From the NCBI GenBank assembly GCA_023415635.1, contig JAEZJV010000006.1:10960-74959 (forward strand): a stretch of 64,000 nucleotides of DNA, written 5' to 3'. The DNA is from Bacillota bacterium (GTDB taxonomy: Bacteria > Bacillota > Clostridia > Lachnospirales > Lachnospiraceae). Under the pieces are notes generated by a model that was given only the letters and a program-made list of their open reading frames with translations, searched no databases and was not told the DNA's origin. Positions 25,070-34,630 of this stretch are shown here, piece after piece (position 1 is the stretch's first letter; each line of letters opens with the position of its first letter). Position numbers and translations under genes: made by a program.

Positions 25070-25624
25070 ATGAGATTATTTACTGCAATTTTATTTGATG
25101 ATAATATTAAGACTTTTTTATATGATACGGTGCAACGCTTAGAAGCCAATGCCAGGAGTGGAAGCTTTACTGCTAAGGAGAATCTGCATCTTACCGTGAA
25201 TTTTATCGGAGAGACGAAGCGTCTTGAGGAGGTAAAGCTCGCGATGTTACGGGCAGTAAATAGAGCAAGGGCAGAACGCTTTGACCTGTCTATCATGGGT
25301 TTTGGCAGCTTCTCACGCCGGGAAGGGGATATCTACTGGGTAGGTGTTGAGCGGTCAGCTGTGCTTAGTAGAATTCAGAAGGAGTTAGTCAGAGAGCTGA
25401 AGGAGGAGGGTTTCTTCGATATCGATGACCGGGAATATAAACCGCATCTGACCTTAGGCAGAAGAATTAGAGTTAATCCGGATTTTGACAGGAAGAGCTT
25501 TGAAGCTGCCCTTCAGCCGATGAAGATGGAGGTCACCGGGCTCAGTCTGATGAAATCGGAGAGAATAGATGGAAAGCTGACCTACACAGAGCTTTACCGT
25601 ATAAGCTTGGAGCAAAAAGAATAA
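25070..25624 (+). CDS. thpR: RNA 2',3'-cyclic phosphodiesterase (ThpR/LigT)
   Basis: 184 residues, a 2H phosphoesterase. Both catalytic motifs are present: ENLHLTVNFIGE (near residue 43) and YKPHLTLGRRI (near 125). These enzymes open 2',3'-cyclic phosphates at RNA ends; the cellular role in bacteria is uncertain. It starts MRLFTAILFDDNIK, typical for the family, with GAAGGAG before the ATG. It lies just upstream of the uvrBA promoter. Confidence 0.9.
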   Translation: MRLFTAILFDDNIKTFLYDTVQRLEANARSGSFTAKENLHLTVNFIGETKRLEEVKLAMLRAVNRARAERFDLSIMGFGSFSRREGDIYWVGVERSAVLSRIQKELVRELKEEGFFDIDDREYKPHLTLGRRIRVNPDFDRKSFEAALQPMKMEVTGLSLMKSERIDGKLTYTELYRISLEQKE

Positions 25625-25663
25625 GGAGATTATCGTAGAGTCATGGAGATTGCACCAAAAAAT

Positions 25664-25677
25664 AGAACAAACATTCG
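25664..25677 (+). promoter_or_regulatory. Candidate LexA (SOS) box of uvrBA
   Basis: AGAACAAACATTCG matches the Gram-positive box CGAACNNNNGTTCG at all conserved positions except the first C and one G. It lies nine bases upstream of the uvrB -35 element, a position that would allow repression. Confidence 0.5.
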
Positions 25678-25685
25678 AAAATATA

Positions 25686-25714
25686 TTGATTTTACATTCC
25701 TGCTATGTTATAAT
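25686..25714 (+). promoter_or_regulatory. uvrB promoter
   Basis: TTGATT (25686-25691), 17-base spacer, TATAAT (25709-25714), 71 bases before the uvrB ATG. Confidence 0.65.
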
Positions 25715-25785
25715 AATTTTCGTTATATATCATGGAAGGAATTGTCTGCTGGTGTGAATAGAGAGCAGCTAGGAGGTATGCTTGT

Positions 25786-27771
25786 ATGGAGTTTAAATTA
25801 TCATCAGAGTATAAGCCGACCGGTGATCAACCGGAGGCAATCAGTGCACTTGTAGAAGGATTTCGAAGCGGTAATCAATGCGAGACACTGCTCGGTGTAA
25901 CCGGTTCCGGTAAGACCTTTACGATGGCCAATGTGATTAATCAGCTTCAGAAGCCGACCCTCATCATCGCTCATAACAAGACACTGGCAGCTCAGCTGTA
26001 TGGTGAGTTCAAGGAGTTCTTTCCAGAGAACGCGGTGGAATATTTCGTCAGCTACTATGACTATTATCAGCCGGAGGCATATGTACCGTCGACGGATACT
26101 TATATAGAGAAGGATTCCTCCATCAATGATGAGATTGATAAGCTGAGGCATTCGGCAACGGCGGCGTTATCCGAAAGAACAGATGTCATCATCGTTGCGA
26201 GTGTTTCCTGTATTTACGGCCTGGGAAGTCCTATTGATTACCAGGACATGGTGATTTCTCTCAGACCGGGCATGGTAAGGGACCGGGATGAGATATTGAA
26301 GAAATTGATTGCGATACAGTATGACAGGAACGACATGGATTTCAAGAGGGGTACCTTTCGGGTGCGCGGAGATGTGGTAGAGATCTTTCCTGCTTATTCG
26401 GGGGAGATTGCGGTCCGCATTGAGTTTTTTGGTGATGAGGTGGAGCGCATTCTGGAGATCGATACCCTGACAGGGGAGATTAAAGGCATTCTTGAGCACA
26501 TTGCTATCTTTCCTGCCTCCCATTATGTTGTTGCTCCCGATAAGATGGAGAGAGCCATCCAATATATTGAAGAGGAAATGATCGAAAGAGTAAAATACTT
26601 CAAGAGTGAGGACAAGCTCCTGGAGGCCCAGAGGATATCGGAAAGAACTAATTTCGACATAGAGATGATGAGAGAGACGGGTTTTTGTTCCGGAATTGAG
26701 AATTACTCCAGACACTTAACCGGACTTGAGCCTGGAAGTCCTCCTCACACCTTGATGGATTATTTCCCGGAGGATTTTCTGATCATCATAGACGAGTCCC
26801 ATATCACCCTGCCGCAAATCAGAGGAATGTATGCGGGCGACCGTTCTAGAAAGAGTACACTGGTAGACTATGGTTTTCGTCTGCCCTCGGCTTTGGATAA
26901 CAGACCGTTGAATTTTGAAGAATTTGAAAGTAAGATCAGCCAGATCCTGTTTGTGTCAGCTACTCCCTCTGTGTATGAGAGAGAGCATGAGCTGCTCCGG
27001 GTGGAACAGGTGATACGACCGACAGGACTTTTAGATCCCGAAGTGGAGGTCAGACCGGTGACAGGTCAGATTGATGATCTTCTGGGTGAGATAAAAAAGG
27101 AGATCGCTAAAAAGTATAAGGTACTGGTTACCACTTTGACAAAGAAGATGGCAGAAGATCTGACAACCTTTCTCAGAGAAGTCGGAATCCGCGTTAAATA
27201 CCTTCATTCCGATATTGATACCTTGGAACGTGCGGAAATCATTCGTGACATGCGTATGGATTTATTTGATGTTCTTGTAGGCATCAATCTGCTCAGAGAG
27301 GGACTTGATATACCGGAGATTGGTCTGGTAGCTATTCTGGATGCGGATAAGGAAGGTTTCCTGAGATCCGAGACCTCCTTGATTCAGACGATTGGCCGTG
27401 CAGCCCGTAATGCGGACGGACATGTAGTCATGTATGCGGATCATATCACAGATTCCATGCGGAAGGCAATTACCGAGACCAATCGAAGAAGGCTGATACA
27501 ACAGGAATATAACGAGGCCAACGGTATTACACCGACAACAATCAAGAAGAAGGTTCGAGATTTGATCAGTATATCGAAGAAGGCTGATAAGAATATCAAT
27601 GATATAGAGAAGGATATGGAATCCATGTCACGAAAGGAGCTGGAGGAACTGGTCAGGACAGTCACCAAGCAGATGCATACTGCAGCTGCGGAGCTGAACT
27701 TCGAACTGGCGGCACAGCTGCGTGATAAGATGGTGGAATTAAAGAAACAGCTGCAGGACACAGTAAAATAA
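25786..27771 (+). CDS. uvrB: Excinuclease ABC subunit B
   Basis: 661 residues, full length. UvrB is the helicase-like damage-verification subunit of nucleotide excision repair, loaded by UvrA and then joined by UvrC. Helicase motif I is LLGVTGSGKTFTMANVI (near residue 37), the beta-hairpin region is VEYFVSYYDYYQPEAYVP, motif II is IIIDESHITLPQ, motif VI is LIQTIGRAARNADGHVVMYAD, and the C-terminal UVR domain is LEELVRTVTKQMHTAAAELN. AGGAGG is nine bases before the ATG. uvrA follows after 68 bases. The candidate LexA box suggests SOS induction. Confidence 0.97.
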   Translation: MEFKLSSEYKPTGDQPEAISALVEGFRSGNQCETLLGVTGSGKTFTMANVINQLQKPTLIIAHNKTLAAQLYGEFKEFFPENAVEYFVSYYDYYQPEAYVPSTDTYIEKDSSINDEIDKLRHSATAALSERTDVIIVASVSCIYGLGSPIDYQDMVISLRPGMVRDRDEILKKLIAIQYDRNDMDFKRGTFRVRGDVVEIFPAYSGEIAVRIEFFGDEVERILEIDTLTGEIKGILEHIAIFPASHYVVAPDKMERAIQYIEEEMIERVKYFKSEDKLLEAQRISERTNFDIEMMRETGFCSGIENYSRHLTGLEPGSPPHTLMDYFPEDFLIIIDESHITLPQIRGMYAGDRSRKSTLVDYGFRLPSALDNRPLNFEEFESKISQILFVSATPSVYEREHELLRVEQVIRPTGLLDPEVEVRPVTGQIDDLLGEIKKEIAKKYKVLVTTLTKKMAEDLTTFLREVGIRVKYLHSDIDTLERAEIIRDMRMDLFDVLVGINLLREGLDIPEIGLVAILDADKEGFLRSETSLIQTIGRAARNADGHVVMYADHITDSMRKAITETNRRRLIQQEYNEANGITPTTIKKKVRDLISISKKADKNINDIEKDMESMSRKELEELVRTVTKQMHTAAAELNFELAAQLRDKMVELKKQLQDTVK

Positions 27772-27839
27772 GTTAAGTAGAGGGGCCTCTGAACAGAGCC
27801 CCCTTATCATAAAATAATATGAGTTTTGTAGGAGAAGCT

Positions 27840-30689
27840 ATGTCTGAAAAAAAGAATTATATTAGAATCAGAGGTGCGAAGGAGAATAATCTAAAGGATC
27901 TTAATGTAGATATTCCCAGAGATCAGTTTGTCGTATTGACTGGACTAAGTGGCTCCGGCAAGTCTTCTCTGGCCTTCGATACAATTTATGCAGAGGGGCA
28001 GAGACGCTATATGGAGTCACTTTCCTCTTATGCAAGGCAATTCCTTGGGCAGATGGAGAAACCGAATGTGGAGAGTATAGAAGGGCTGCCACCTGCTATT
28101 TCCATAGATCAGAAGTCTACCAACCGCAATCCTCGTTCCACAGTAGGGACCGTAACGGAGATTTATGATTACTTCCGATTGCTTTATGCCAGAATTGGTA
28201 TTCCTCACTGTCCTTCGTGCGGTAAGGAGATCAGGAAGCAGACTGTAGACCAGATGGTGGATGAGATTATGAGTCTTCCTCAGGGTACCAAGATACAACT
28301 TATGGCTCCGGTGGTAAGGGGACGTAAGGGCGAACATGTGAAGCTGTTTGATCAGGCGAAGAGAAGCGGTTATGTCAGAGTCAGGGTAGATGGTGTACTT
28401 TACGAACTGACGGAAGAGATCAAGCTGGAGAAGAATAACAAGCATAATATTGAAATTATTGTAGACCGACTTGTTGTAAAGGAAGGAATTGAACAGAGAC
28501 TTACCGATTCCATTGAAAATGTTCTCAAACTGGCAGAAGGACTATTATATGTCGATATCATAGACCGAGAGCAGATGACCTTCAGTCAGAGCTTCTCATG
28601 CCCTGACTGCGGTATCAGTATTGATGAGATTGAACCGAGAAATTTCTCCTTTAATAACCCCTTTGGTGCCTGTCCGGAATGTCATGGCATTGGTGTTAAG
28701 ATGGAATTCTCGGAAGAGCTTTTAATCGGTGATACAAGTAAGAGCATCATCGACGGAGCTGTAGCGGCGCCCGGCTGGCAGTCTGTGACGGATAAAGGCA
28801 GTTATTCCAGATGCATCATGGATGCCCTTGCGAAGGAATATCATTTTGACCTGGATACTCCTTATGAGAAATTATCCGAGGAGGTCCGCCATATGTTCAT
28901 CTATGGTACGGATGGTAAATCGGTGAAGGTACATTACCGCGGGCAGCGCGGTGTCGGAGTCTATGATGTGGTTTTCGAAGGCTTGATTCGGAATGTGGAG
29001 CGGCGTTACCGTGAAACAGGTTCAGAATCAGCAAAACAGGATTATGAAAGCTTCATGCTGACCACTCCCTGTAGCGAATGTAAGGGAAAGAGGCTGAAGA
29101 AGGAAGCTTTGGCAGTGACCGTCGGAGATAAGAATATCGCAGAGTTAACAGAGTATTCCATACGAGAGCTTGCTGCTTTTATGCGAGAGCTTCAGCTTAC
29201 CAGTATGCAGCTAAAAATCGGAGAATTGGTACTGAAGGAAATCAGAGCCCGAATTAACTTTCTGATTGATGTGGGCTTGGAATATCTAACCTTGGCCCGG
29301 GCGACGGGAAGCTTATCAGGAGGAGAATCACAGCGAATTCGTCTGGCTACCCAAATTGGTTCAGGACTAGTCGGAGTCGCTTATATTCTGGATGAGCCCA
29401 GTATCGGTCTTCATCAGAGGGATAACGACAAGCTATTAAAGACGCTCAAGAATCTGAAGGATTTAGGAAACACCTTAATTGTTGTGGAGCATGATGAGGA
29501 TACCATGTTTGCTGCGGACTATATTGTTGATATCGGACCCGGCGCCGGTGAGCACGGCGGAGAGGTTATTGCTGAGGGAACAGCAGAGGATATCATGAAT
29601 ACGGAGGGGTCTATTACCGGTGCTTATTTGAGCGGAAGACTCATGATACCTGTTCCGAAGAAGAGACGTAAGCCAAGCGGTTATCTTTCCATTATCGGAG
29701 CCGCCGAAAACAATCTCAAGAATATCAATGTGGACATACCTCTGGGAATTATGACCTGCATTACCGGTGTATCCGGTTCAGGCAAGAGCTCGCTTATTAC
29801 TGAAATTCTATATAAAAGACTGGCAAGGGATTTAAACCGCGCACGTACAATTCCCGGAAAGCATAAAAATATGGTCGGTATTGAACAGCTGGATAAGGTT
29901 ATTGATATAGACCAATCTCCCATCGGAAGAACCCCGAGATCTAATCCGGCTACCTATACCGGTGTATTTGACCAGATCAGGGAGCTGTTTGCAGCAACCC
30001 AGGATGCAAAGATGCGAGGGTACTCAAAAGGGAGATTCAGCTTTAACGTAAAGGGAGGACGCTGTGAGGCATGTAACGGAGATGGAATCCTCAAGATTGA
30101 GATGAACTTCCTACCCGATATATATGTACCCTGTGAGGTCTGCGGAGGTAAGAGATATAATCGGGAGACACTGGAGGTCCGCTATAAGGGCAAGAATATT
30201 TATGAGGTTCTCGATATGACGATTGAGGAAGCAGTTCATTTCTTTGAAAATGTTCCTTCCATCCGTCGAAAGATTGAGACTATGAATGACGTGGGATTAT
30301 CCTATTTAAGGCTCGGGCATCCTTCAACCTCTATGTCAGGCGGAGAAGCTCAGAGAATTAAGCTGGCTACGGAGCTCAGCAAGCGGAGTACAGGCAAGAC
30401 AATTTATATTCTGGATGAGCCGACAACAGGACTTCATTTTGCGGATGTTCATAAATTGATAGAAATACTCCGAAGATTCTCGGATACAGGCAACACGGTG
30501 GTAGTAATTGAACATAATCTGGATGTAATCAAGACAGCAGATTATATTATAGATATCGGTCCGGAGGGTGGAGATAAGGGCGGTACTGTGATTGCCAAGG
30601 GGACACCGGAGGAAATTGCAAAGAACCCGAATTCCTATACCGGCCATTATGTCAAGAAGTATCTGAGCCAGGTCCAGAAGGTAAAATAG
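27840..30689 (+). CDS. uvrA: Excinuclease ABC subunit A
   Basis: About 949 residues, an ABC ATPase with two nucleotide-binding halves. The first Walker A is VLTGLSGSGKSSLAFDT, followed by zinc-finger cysteines (CPSCGKEIRK, and CPDCGISIDE with CPECHGIG) and LSGGESQRIRLATQIGSGL. The second half has CITGVSGSGKSSLITEIL, a zinc finger with CEACNGDG and CEVCGGKRYN, and MSGGEAQRIKLATEL. It recognises helix-distorting lesions and recruits UvrB. ATG 27840 follows TAGGAGAAGCT; an ATG at 27819 would add seven residues without a ribosome site. Same operon as uvrB. Confidence 0.97.
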   Translation: MSEKKNYIRIRGAKENNLKDLNVDIPRDQFVVLTGLSGSGKSSLAFDTIYAEGQRRYMESLSSYARQFLGQMEKPNVESIEGLPPAISIDQKSTNRNPRSTVGTVTEIYDYFRLLYARIGIPHCPSCGKEIRKQTVDQMVDEIMSLPQGTKIQLMAPVVRGRKGEHVKLFDQAKRSGYVRVRVDGVLYELTEEIKLEKNNKHNIEIIVDRLVVKEGIEQRLTDSIENVLKLAEGLLYVDIIDREQMTFSQSFSCPDCGISIDEIEPRNFSFNNPFGACPECHGIGVKMEFSEELLIGDTSKSIIDGAVAAPGWQSVTDKGSYSRCIMDALAKEYHFDLDTPYEKLSEEVRHMFIYGTDGKSVKVHYRGQRGVGVYDVVFEGLIRNVERRYRETGSESAKQDYESFMLTTPCSECKGKRLKKEALAVTVGDKNIAELTEYSIRELAAFMRELQLTSMQLKIGELVLKEIRARINFLIDVGLEYLTLARATGSLSGGESQRIRLATQIGSGLVGVAYILDEPSIGLHQRDNDKLLKTLKNLKDLGNTLIVVEHDEDTMFAADYIVDIGPGAGEHGGEVIAEGTAEDIMNTEGSITGAYLSGRLMIPVPKKRRKPSGYLSIIGAAENNLKNINVDIPLGIMTCITGVSGSGKSSLITEILYKRLARDLNRARTIPGKHKNMVGIEQLDKVIDIDQSPIGRTPRSNPATYTGVFDQIRELFAATQDAKMRGYSKGRFSFNVKGGRCEACNGDGILKIEMNFLPDIYVPCEVCGGKRYNRETLEVRYKGKNIYEVLDMTIEEAVHFFENVPSIRRKIETMNDVGLSYLRLGHPSTSMSGGEAQRIKLATELSKRSTGKTIYILDEPTTGLHFADVHKLIEILRRFSDTGNTVVVIEHNLDVIKTADYIIDIGPEGGDKGGTVIAKGTPEEIAKNPNSYTGHYVKKYLSQVQKVK

Positions 30690-30767
30690 TATCAGAAGGA
30701 GAAATTATAAGAAGCGGGGTAATAAAAAGAAGAATATAGAATAGATGAATAATAGATATAGATAAGA

Positions 30768-30846
30768 AGATAAACGGATAAAAGATTAACAGATAGAAAG
30801 ATTAACAGATAGAAAGATAAACAGATAGAAAGATGAATAGATAAGG
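30768..30846. repeat. Tandem 16-base repeat in a purine-rich spacer
   Basis: After uvrA the spacer 30690-30880 is almost free of C on the plus strand. Within it a 16-base unit AGATTAACAGATAGAA occurs twice exactly (30783-30798 and 30799-30814) and once with one change (30815-30830), flanked by degenerate copies at 30768-30782 and 30831-30846. It looks like slippage-prone simple sequence; no protein is encoded. Confidence 0.8.
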
Positions 30847-30902
30847 CGGATAAAAGAAAAAAGAAAAGTACAAGAAGATTATTGATCTGTGGAGGGAATC
30901 AG

Positions 30903-31484
30903 ATGGAGAACAGCTTCTATGCGATGATATCGAGGATGAAATATATTGAACGCTGGTCCTTGATGAGAAATTCTATTTCTGAAAACATCAGCGAGCATTC
31001 CTTGGAGGTAAGTATACTTGCACATTCTCTGGCAATTATCAGGAATGAACGACTAGGTGGAGGTTTAAATGCCGAGAAGGCTGCACTGATCGGTATTTAT
31101 CATGATGCGACAGAGATTATTACCGGTGATATGCCGACACCTATCAAATATTTTAATGAGAATATACAGGGTGCCTTTAAAGCAGTGGAGCATGTGGCCG
31201 CCGAGCGTCTGCTTCTGATGCTTCCCGAAGATATCCGAGCAAGCTATGAAGCTGTCTTTTTCCCTCAGGAAGGAGAGGAATATCTGTGGAAGCTGGTGAA
31301 GGCAGCCGATAAGCTTTCCGCATTGATTAAATGTATAGAAGAGCGAAAGGCAGGTAATTCGGAGTTTCGTAGTGCAGAAAAGTCACTTCGTGAAATATTA
31401 ATTGCTATGAAGCTGCAGGAAGTGGACATCTTCATGACGGAATTTCTACCGGCATATGATAAAACTCTGGATGAATTAAATTGA
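30903..31484 (+). CDS. yfbR: HD-domain 5'-nucleotidase (YfbR-like)
   Basis: About 193 residues. The HD phosphohydrolase motifs are SEHSLEVSILAHSLA (first His, near 32), GIYHDATEIITGDMPTPIKY (HD plus the TGDxPTP motif of YfbR, near 65-85) and VKAADKLSALIKCIEE (final Asp). YfbR-type enzymes dephosphorylate deoxyribonucleoside 5'-monophosphates and help control dNTP pools. ATG 30903 follows GGAGGGAATCAG; an upstream TTG at 30882 has no site. It is followed 32 bases later by the aldo/keto reductase gene. Confidence 0.85.
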   Translation: MENSFYAMISRMKYIERWSLMRNSISENISEHSLEVSILAHSLAIIRNERLGGGLNAEKAALIGIYHDATEIITGDMPTPIKYFNENIQGAFKAVEHVAAERLLLMLPEDIRASYEAVFFPQEGEEYLWKLVKAADKLSALIKCIEERKAGNSEFRSAEKSLREILIAMKLQEVDIFMTEFLPAYDKTLDELN

Positions 31485-31516
31485 TACATTGTGAGGAGAA
31501 AGGGAAGTGACCTACC

Positions 31517-32437
31517 ATGAAATATATAACACCGACACATTCGGATTGCAAGGTTTCTAATATTATCATGGGCTGTATGAGAATCAACAGCTTATCGGAG
31601 AAGGAATTGAACCTTCTGTTTCACACAGCCTTAGAGGAGGGGATCAATTTCTTTGATCATGCTGATATTTACGGTGGCGGGGAATGTGAACGCCATTTTG
31701 CTTCAGCTGTTCAGATGAATTCTACACTTCGCGAGAAACTGATACTTCAAAGTAAATGCGGAATTCGTAACGGTTTTTATGATTTTTCAAGAGAACATAT
31801 CCTAGATAGTGTAGATAATATTCTTAAGCGGTTGCAGACAGATTACCTTGATTTTCTCCTACTGCACAGACCCGATACCCTGATGGAGCCGGAGGAGGTT
31901 GCAGAGGCATTCCAGAGCTTATTAAAGCAGGGAAAGGTAAGACAATTTGGTGTATCCAATTTTAATCCGATGCAGATTGAGCTGCTCCAAAAGTATTTCT
32001 CAGAGCACCTGGTATTTAACCAGCTACAGTTTAGTTTGGCACATACCCTCATGATAGACAGCAGCTTGACGGTAAATATGCATACCCCCCAGAGTGTCAA
32101 TTATGAAGGCAGTGTATTGGAGTATTGCCGTCTGAACGGTATTTCGATCCAGGCCTGGTCTCCATTCCAGAAGGGCTTTTTCGAAGGACTCTTCCTGGGT
32201 GACACCTCACAATACGCCAGACTGAATGAAGTGATTAATCGAATTGCTTTAAAATACGGAGTAACCGATATGGCAGTCGCAGTTGGCTGGATTACCAGAC
32301 ATCCTGCCAATATTTCTGTTATCCTTGGGACCACGAATATAAAGCGGCTGAAGGAAGCCTGCAAGGGTTCAAGCCTGCCATTGACCAGGGAAGAATGGTA
32401 TGAATTATACAAAGCGGCAGGAAATATACTGCCATAA
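31517..32437 (+). CDS. Aldo/keto reductase (YdhF-like)
   Basis: 306 residues, NAD(P)H-dependent TIM-barrel oxidoreductase. The catalytic tetrad is visible: Asp and Tyr in FDHADIYGGGECE (near residue 50), Lys in LILQSKCGIR and His in LDFLLLHRPDTL. The cofactor region is ILGTTNIKRLKEA. The substrate, some aldehyde or ketone, is not evident. GGAGAAAGGGAAG precedes the ATG at a somewhat long spacing. Confidence 0.9.
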   Translation: MKYITPTHSDCKVSNIIMGCMRINSLSEKELNLLFHTALEEGINFFDHADIYGGGECERHFASAVQMNSTLREKLILQSKCGIRNGFYDFSREHILDSVDNILKRLQTDYLDFLLLHRPDTLMEPEEVAEAFQSLLKQGKVRQFGVSNFNPMQIELLQKYFSEHLVFNQLQFSLAHTLMIDSSLTVNMHTPQSVNYEGSVLEYCRLNGISIQAWSPFQKGFFEGLFLGDTSQYARLNEVINRIALKYGVTDMAVAVGWITRHPANISVILGTTNIKRLKEACKGSSLPLTREEWYELYKAAGNILP

Positions 32438-32504
32438 GTTAAAAAAGTTATTCGGGATTGACTAAATATTCCATTACTTATAATCGCGATGAAGGAGGAA
32501 GCAG

Positions 32505-33227
32505 ATGCTTACACTAGATGGGAAGTGGATACCGGAGGGACTGGATAAGAACGATCCTCGAAGAATTAAAACAAGCGATGAGCTATCAAAATTAATCGAT
32601 GAAATTGGGTTTCTCCCCTTATTCAAGAATAGCGTCCCTGGATTTTCTGTTGAAGAGAGGACAGGAAGTGACAGTTGGTGGAGCGGAAATCCGAAGGAGG
32701 ATCCTTGGGCATGGCGCGAGGTAATAGCCGGTGAAGGACATATCGCTTATGGTAAGCTATTTGATCATCGTGCCGGATTTATCTCAAAGGAATGGTATCC
32801 GATTTTTGCTTCCTATCGAAGAGATGGTTATGACTTTGACAGCAGATATGAAGACGGATTGGCAAGCTATCGTGCAAAGAAGATTATGGAGGTTATGAAT
32901 TTATGTGAGATCCTTCCTTCGAATGAGCTTAAAGTGGCAGCGGGATTCGGAAAAGGTGGAGTGAAGGGCTTTGAAAGTATTCTGACCCAGCTTCAGATGC
33001 AGACATATCTTACGGTGCGAAGCTTCCGGCGCAGGAGCAATAAGAGGAACGAAGAATATGGCTGGCCGGTAGCGAATTATTGTATCAGTGAGAAGCTGTT
33101 TGGCGAGGAATATGTCCGATCAGCTTACCATTTAAGCCCCGAGGAAGCAAAACAGAGGATTCTTCTGAAAGTGAAGGAATATCTGCCGAAGGCTGATTTG
33201 TCAGAAACAGAGAAGATCATTAGATAA
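32505..33227 (+). CDS. AlkZ-related protein
   Basis: 240 residues, soluble. The pattern DSWWSGNPKEDPWAWREV with GHIAYGKLFDHRAGFISKEW resembles proteins annotated as AlkZ-related, a branch near the winged-helix DNA glycosylases AlkZ/YcaQ that unhook interstrand crosslinks. The catalytic QxQ/QxD motif of true AlkZ is not evident; SILTQLQMQTYLTVRSF is the closest segment. DNA repair is therefore only suggested. GAAGGAGG precedes the ATG. The uvrBA genes lie 2 kb upstream but the genes between are not repair genes. Confidence 0.6.
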   Translation: MLTLDGKWIPEGLDKNDPRRIKTSDELSKLIDEIGFLPLFKNSVPGFSVEERTGSDSWWSGNPKEDPWAWREVIAGEGHIAYGKLFDHRAGFISKEWYPIFASYRRDGYDFDSRYEDGLASYRAKKIMEVMNLCEILPSNELKVAAGFGKGGVKGFESILTQLQMQTYLTVRSFRRRSNKRNEEYGWPVANYCISEKLFGEEYVRSAYHLSPEEAKQRILLKVKEYLPKADLSETEKIIR

Positions 33228-33385
33228 AGATCCAGTTTATTTAATATTTATAATTCTTAAGATTACCTTAAATTACATATTGGGAGCTGTTAAATGCTTG
33301 CGGTATATGCCGATAAACTATATAATTGATATAATACCTTGAGAGCATTGTTAACTGTAAGCAAATATGGAAGGGGTAATCGAGG

Positions 33386-34528
33386 ATGAATCAGGATTGT
33401 GATATGTTGAACAAAAGAAGGCTGAGGCAATTTTTGAGATATACAGCTACTATGTTTGTATTAGTAGTTACTTTTGCGTTGATTAAAATGCCTGAGACGG
33501 CAAGGGCATCAGCTGTAAATTATTCGATTAACTATGAGACACAGATATTAGATGCTTCTGTAAATTCGGCAAGAGTATATTTAAGCACAGATAATGAAAA
33601 GACTTGGGAAAGTCTTGAGGATTCCGGATACATTGTCGATATTTCCTCTCTTTTAAAGCCTAAGGAATCTTATATTTACTTAAAAACCAGTAATAGTACT
33701 GCTTCAACGAGAGTAACCTTAATGGCGGAACCTATTAATGATATGACAATCAATGTGACCGGCAGCGGTATTACCTATGCGACCAATTCAGGAGCAGTGA
33801 TCGAATATCAGAAGGGAAAGAATGGTCCATGGATAACCTTAGGTGTCAACGGCACATTGAATACAAAACCGATGGAAATTAAGGGTGCAACGATTTATTT
33901 CAGGACAAAAGCCATACCCACTAGAAGAGCAGGTAAAATTGTTTCGGTCAAGATTTCTAAAAAACCTTCTGCACCTTCCGTAAAGTTTGACGGAGGAAAG
34001 CTAAGCATCACCGGTCTAAAGCCAGGGATGCAATACAGGACTCCTACCAGCGGCTGGCTTCCCATCACGCTGGCTGACAGGGCGAATAGTGTCAGTATAT
34101 ATGTCTACAACGGTACAACCTCTATTACGAATGCAACTTATGCGTCACCGTTTGCAGCTACAACCCTGGAGTTTCGTGTTCCACCTACGGATAAAAAACC
34201 TGCATCCTCCAGTAGGGTGGTAGCCGTACCGGCTCAACCAAGTTTTTCAGGTACGGTTAGTCTTACTAATTCAACACTAAAGGTTATCGGTACTACGGGC
34301 AAGACATATGAGTATACCGTATTGGAGCCAAATGCAACCCTAGACCTGAATAAGGCAAGATGGTCATCCCTGGCTCTTAATAAGGATATCATTCTTAAAA
34401 ATGTCTCAGTAAACCAGATTCTCTTTGTCCGTATAAAAAGCTATACTGATAAAGCTACAAAGTTGATAGTCCCTGCATCCACCGTATACACTCAGACAAT
34501 TACTGGCATAACATTAACTATGAAGTAA
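33386..34528 (+). CDS. Exported protein of unknown function
   Basis: 380 residues. A basic N-terminus (KRRLRQFLRY) and hydrophobic core (TMFVLVVTFALI) followed by ARASA suggest a signal peptide cleaved near residue 42. The remainder is rich in Thr, Ser, Val and Ile and probably all beta, with repeated pieces such as ITYATNSGAVIEYQKG and GLKPGMQYRTPTSGWLP that resemble surface repeats found in clostridial exported proteins. There is no anchor motif or catalytic signature. GGAAGGGG precedes the ATG. It ends at a strong bidirectional terminator. Function unknown. Confidence 0.6.
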   Translation: MNQDCDMLNKRRLRQFLRYTATMFVLVVTFALIKMPETARASAVNYSINYETQILDASVNSARVYLSTDNEKTWESLEDSGYIVDISSLLKPKESYIYLKTSNSTASTRVTLMAEPINDMTINVTGSGITYATNSGAVIEYQKGKNGPWITLGVNGTLNTKPMEIKGATIYFRTKAIPTRRAGKIVSVKISKKPSAPSVKFDGGKLSITGLKPGMQYRTPTSGWLPITLADRANSVSIYVYNGTTSITNATYASPFAATTLEFRVPPTDKKPASSSRVVAVPAQPSFSGTVSLTNSTLKVIGTTGKTYEYTVLEPNATLDLNKARWSSLALNKDIILKNVSVNQILFVRIKSYTDKATKLIVPASTVYTQTITGITLTMK

Positions 34529-34553
34529 ATTATTGATAGGAATATACCAATAG

Positions 34554-34606
34554 AATTGCCCGGCCATGTAGTGAAAATAACTTCACTACATAGCCGGGCA
34601 ATTTAT
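34554..34606. terminator. Bidirectional terminator between convergent genes
   Basis: AATTGCCCGGCCATGTAGTG (from 34554) and its partner ending at 34603 form a 22-base stem with one mismatch and loop AATAAC. It separates the exported-protein gene from the convergent chemoreceptor gene. Confidence 0.85.
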
Positions 34607-34630
34607 ATTATCTCATAGTATAATCAATCG

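Noticed and set aside
30768..30846. CRISPR array
   Set aside because: The 16-base units are directly adjacent without spacers and there are no cas genes.
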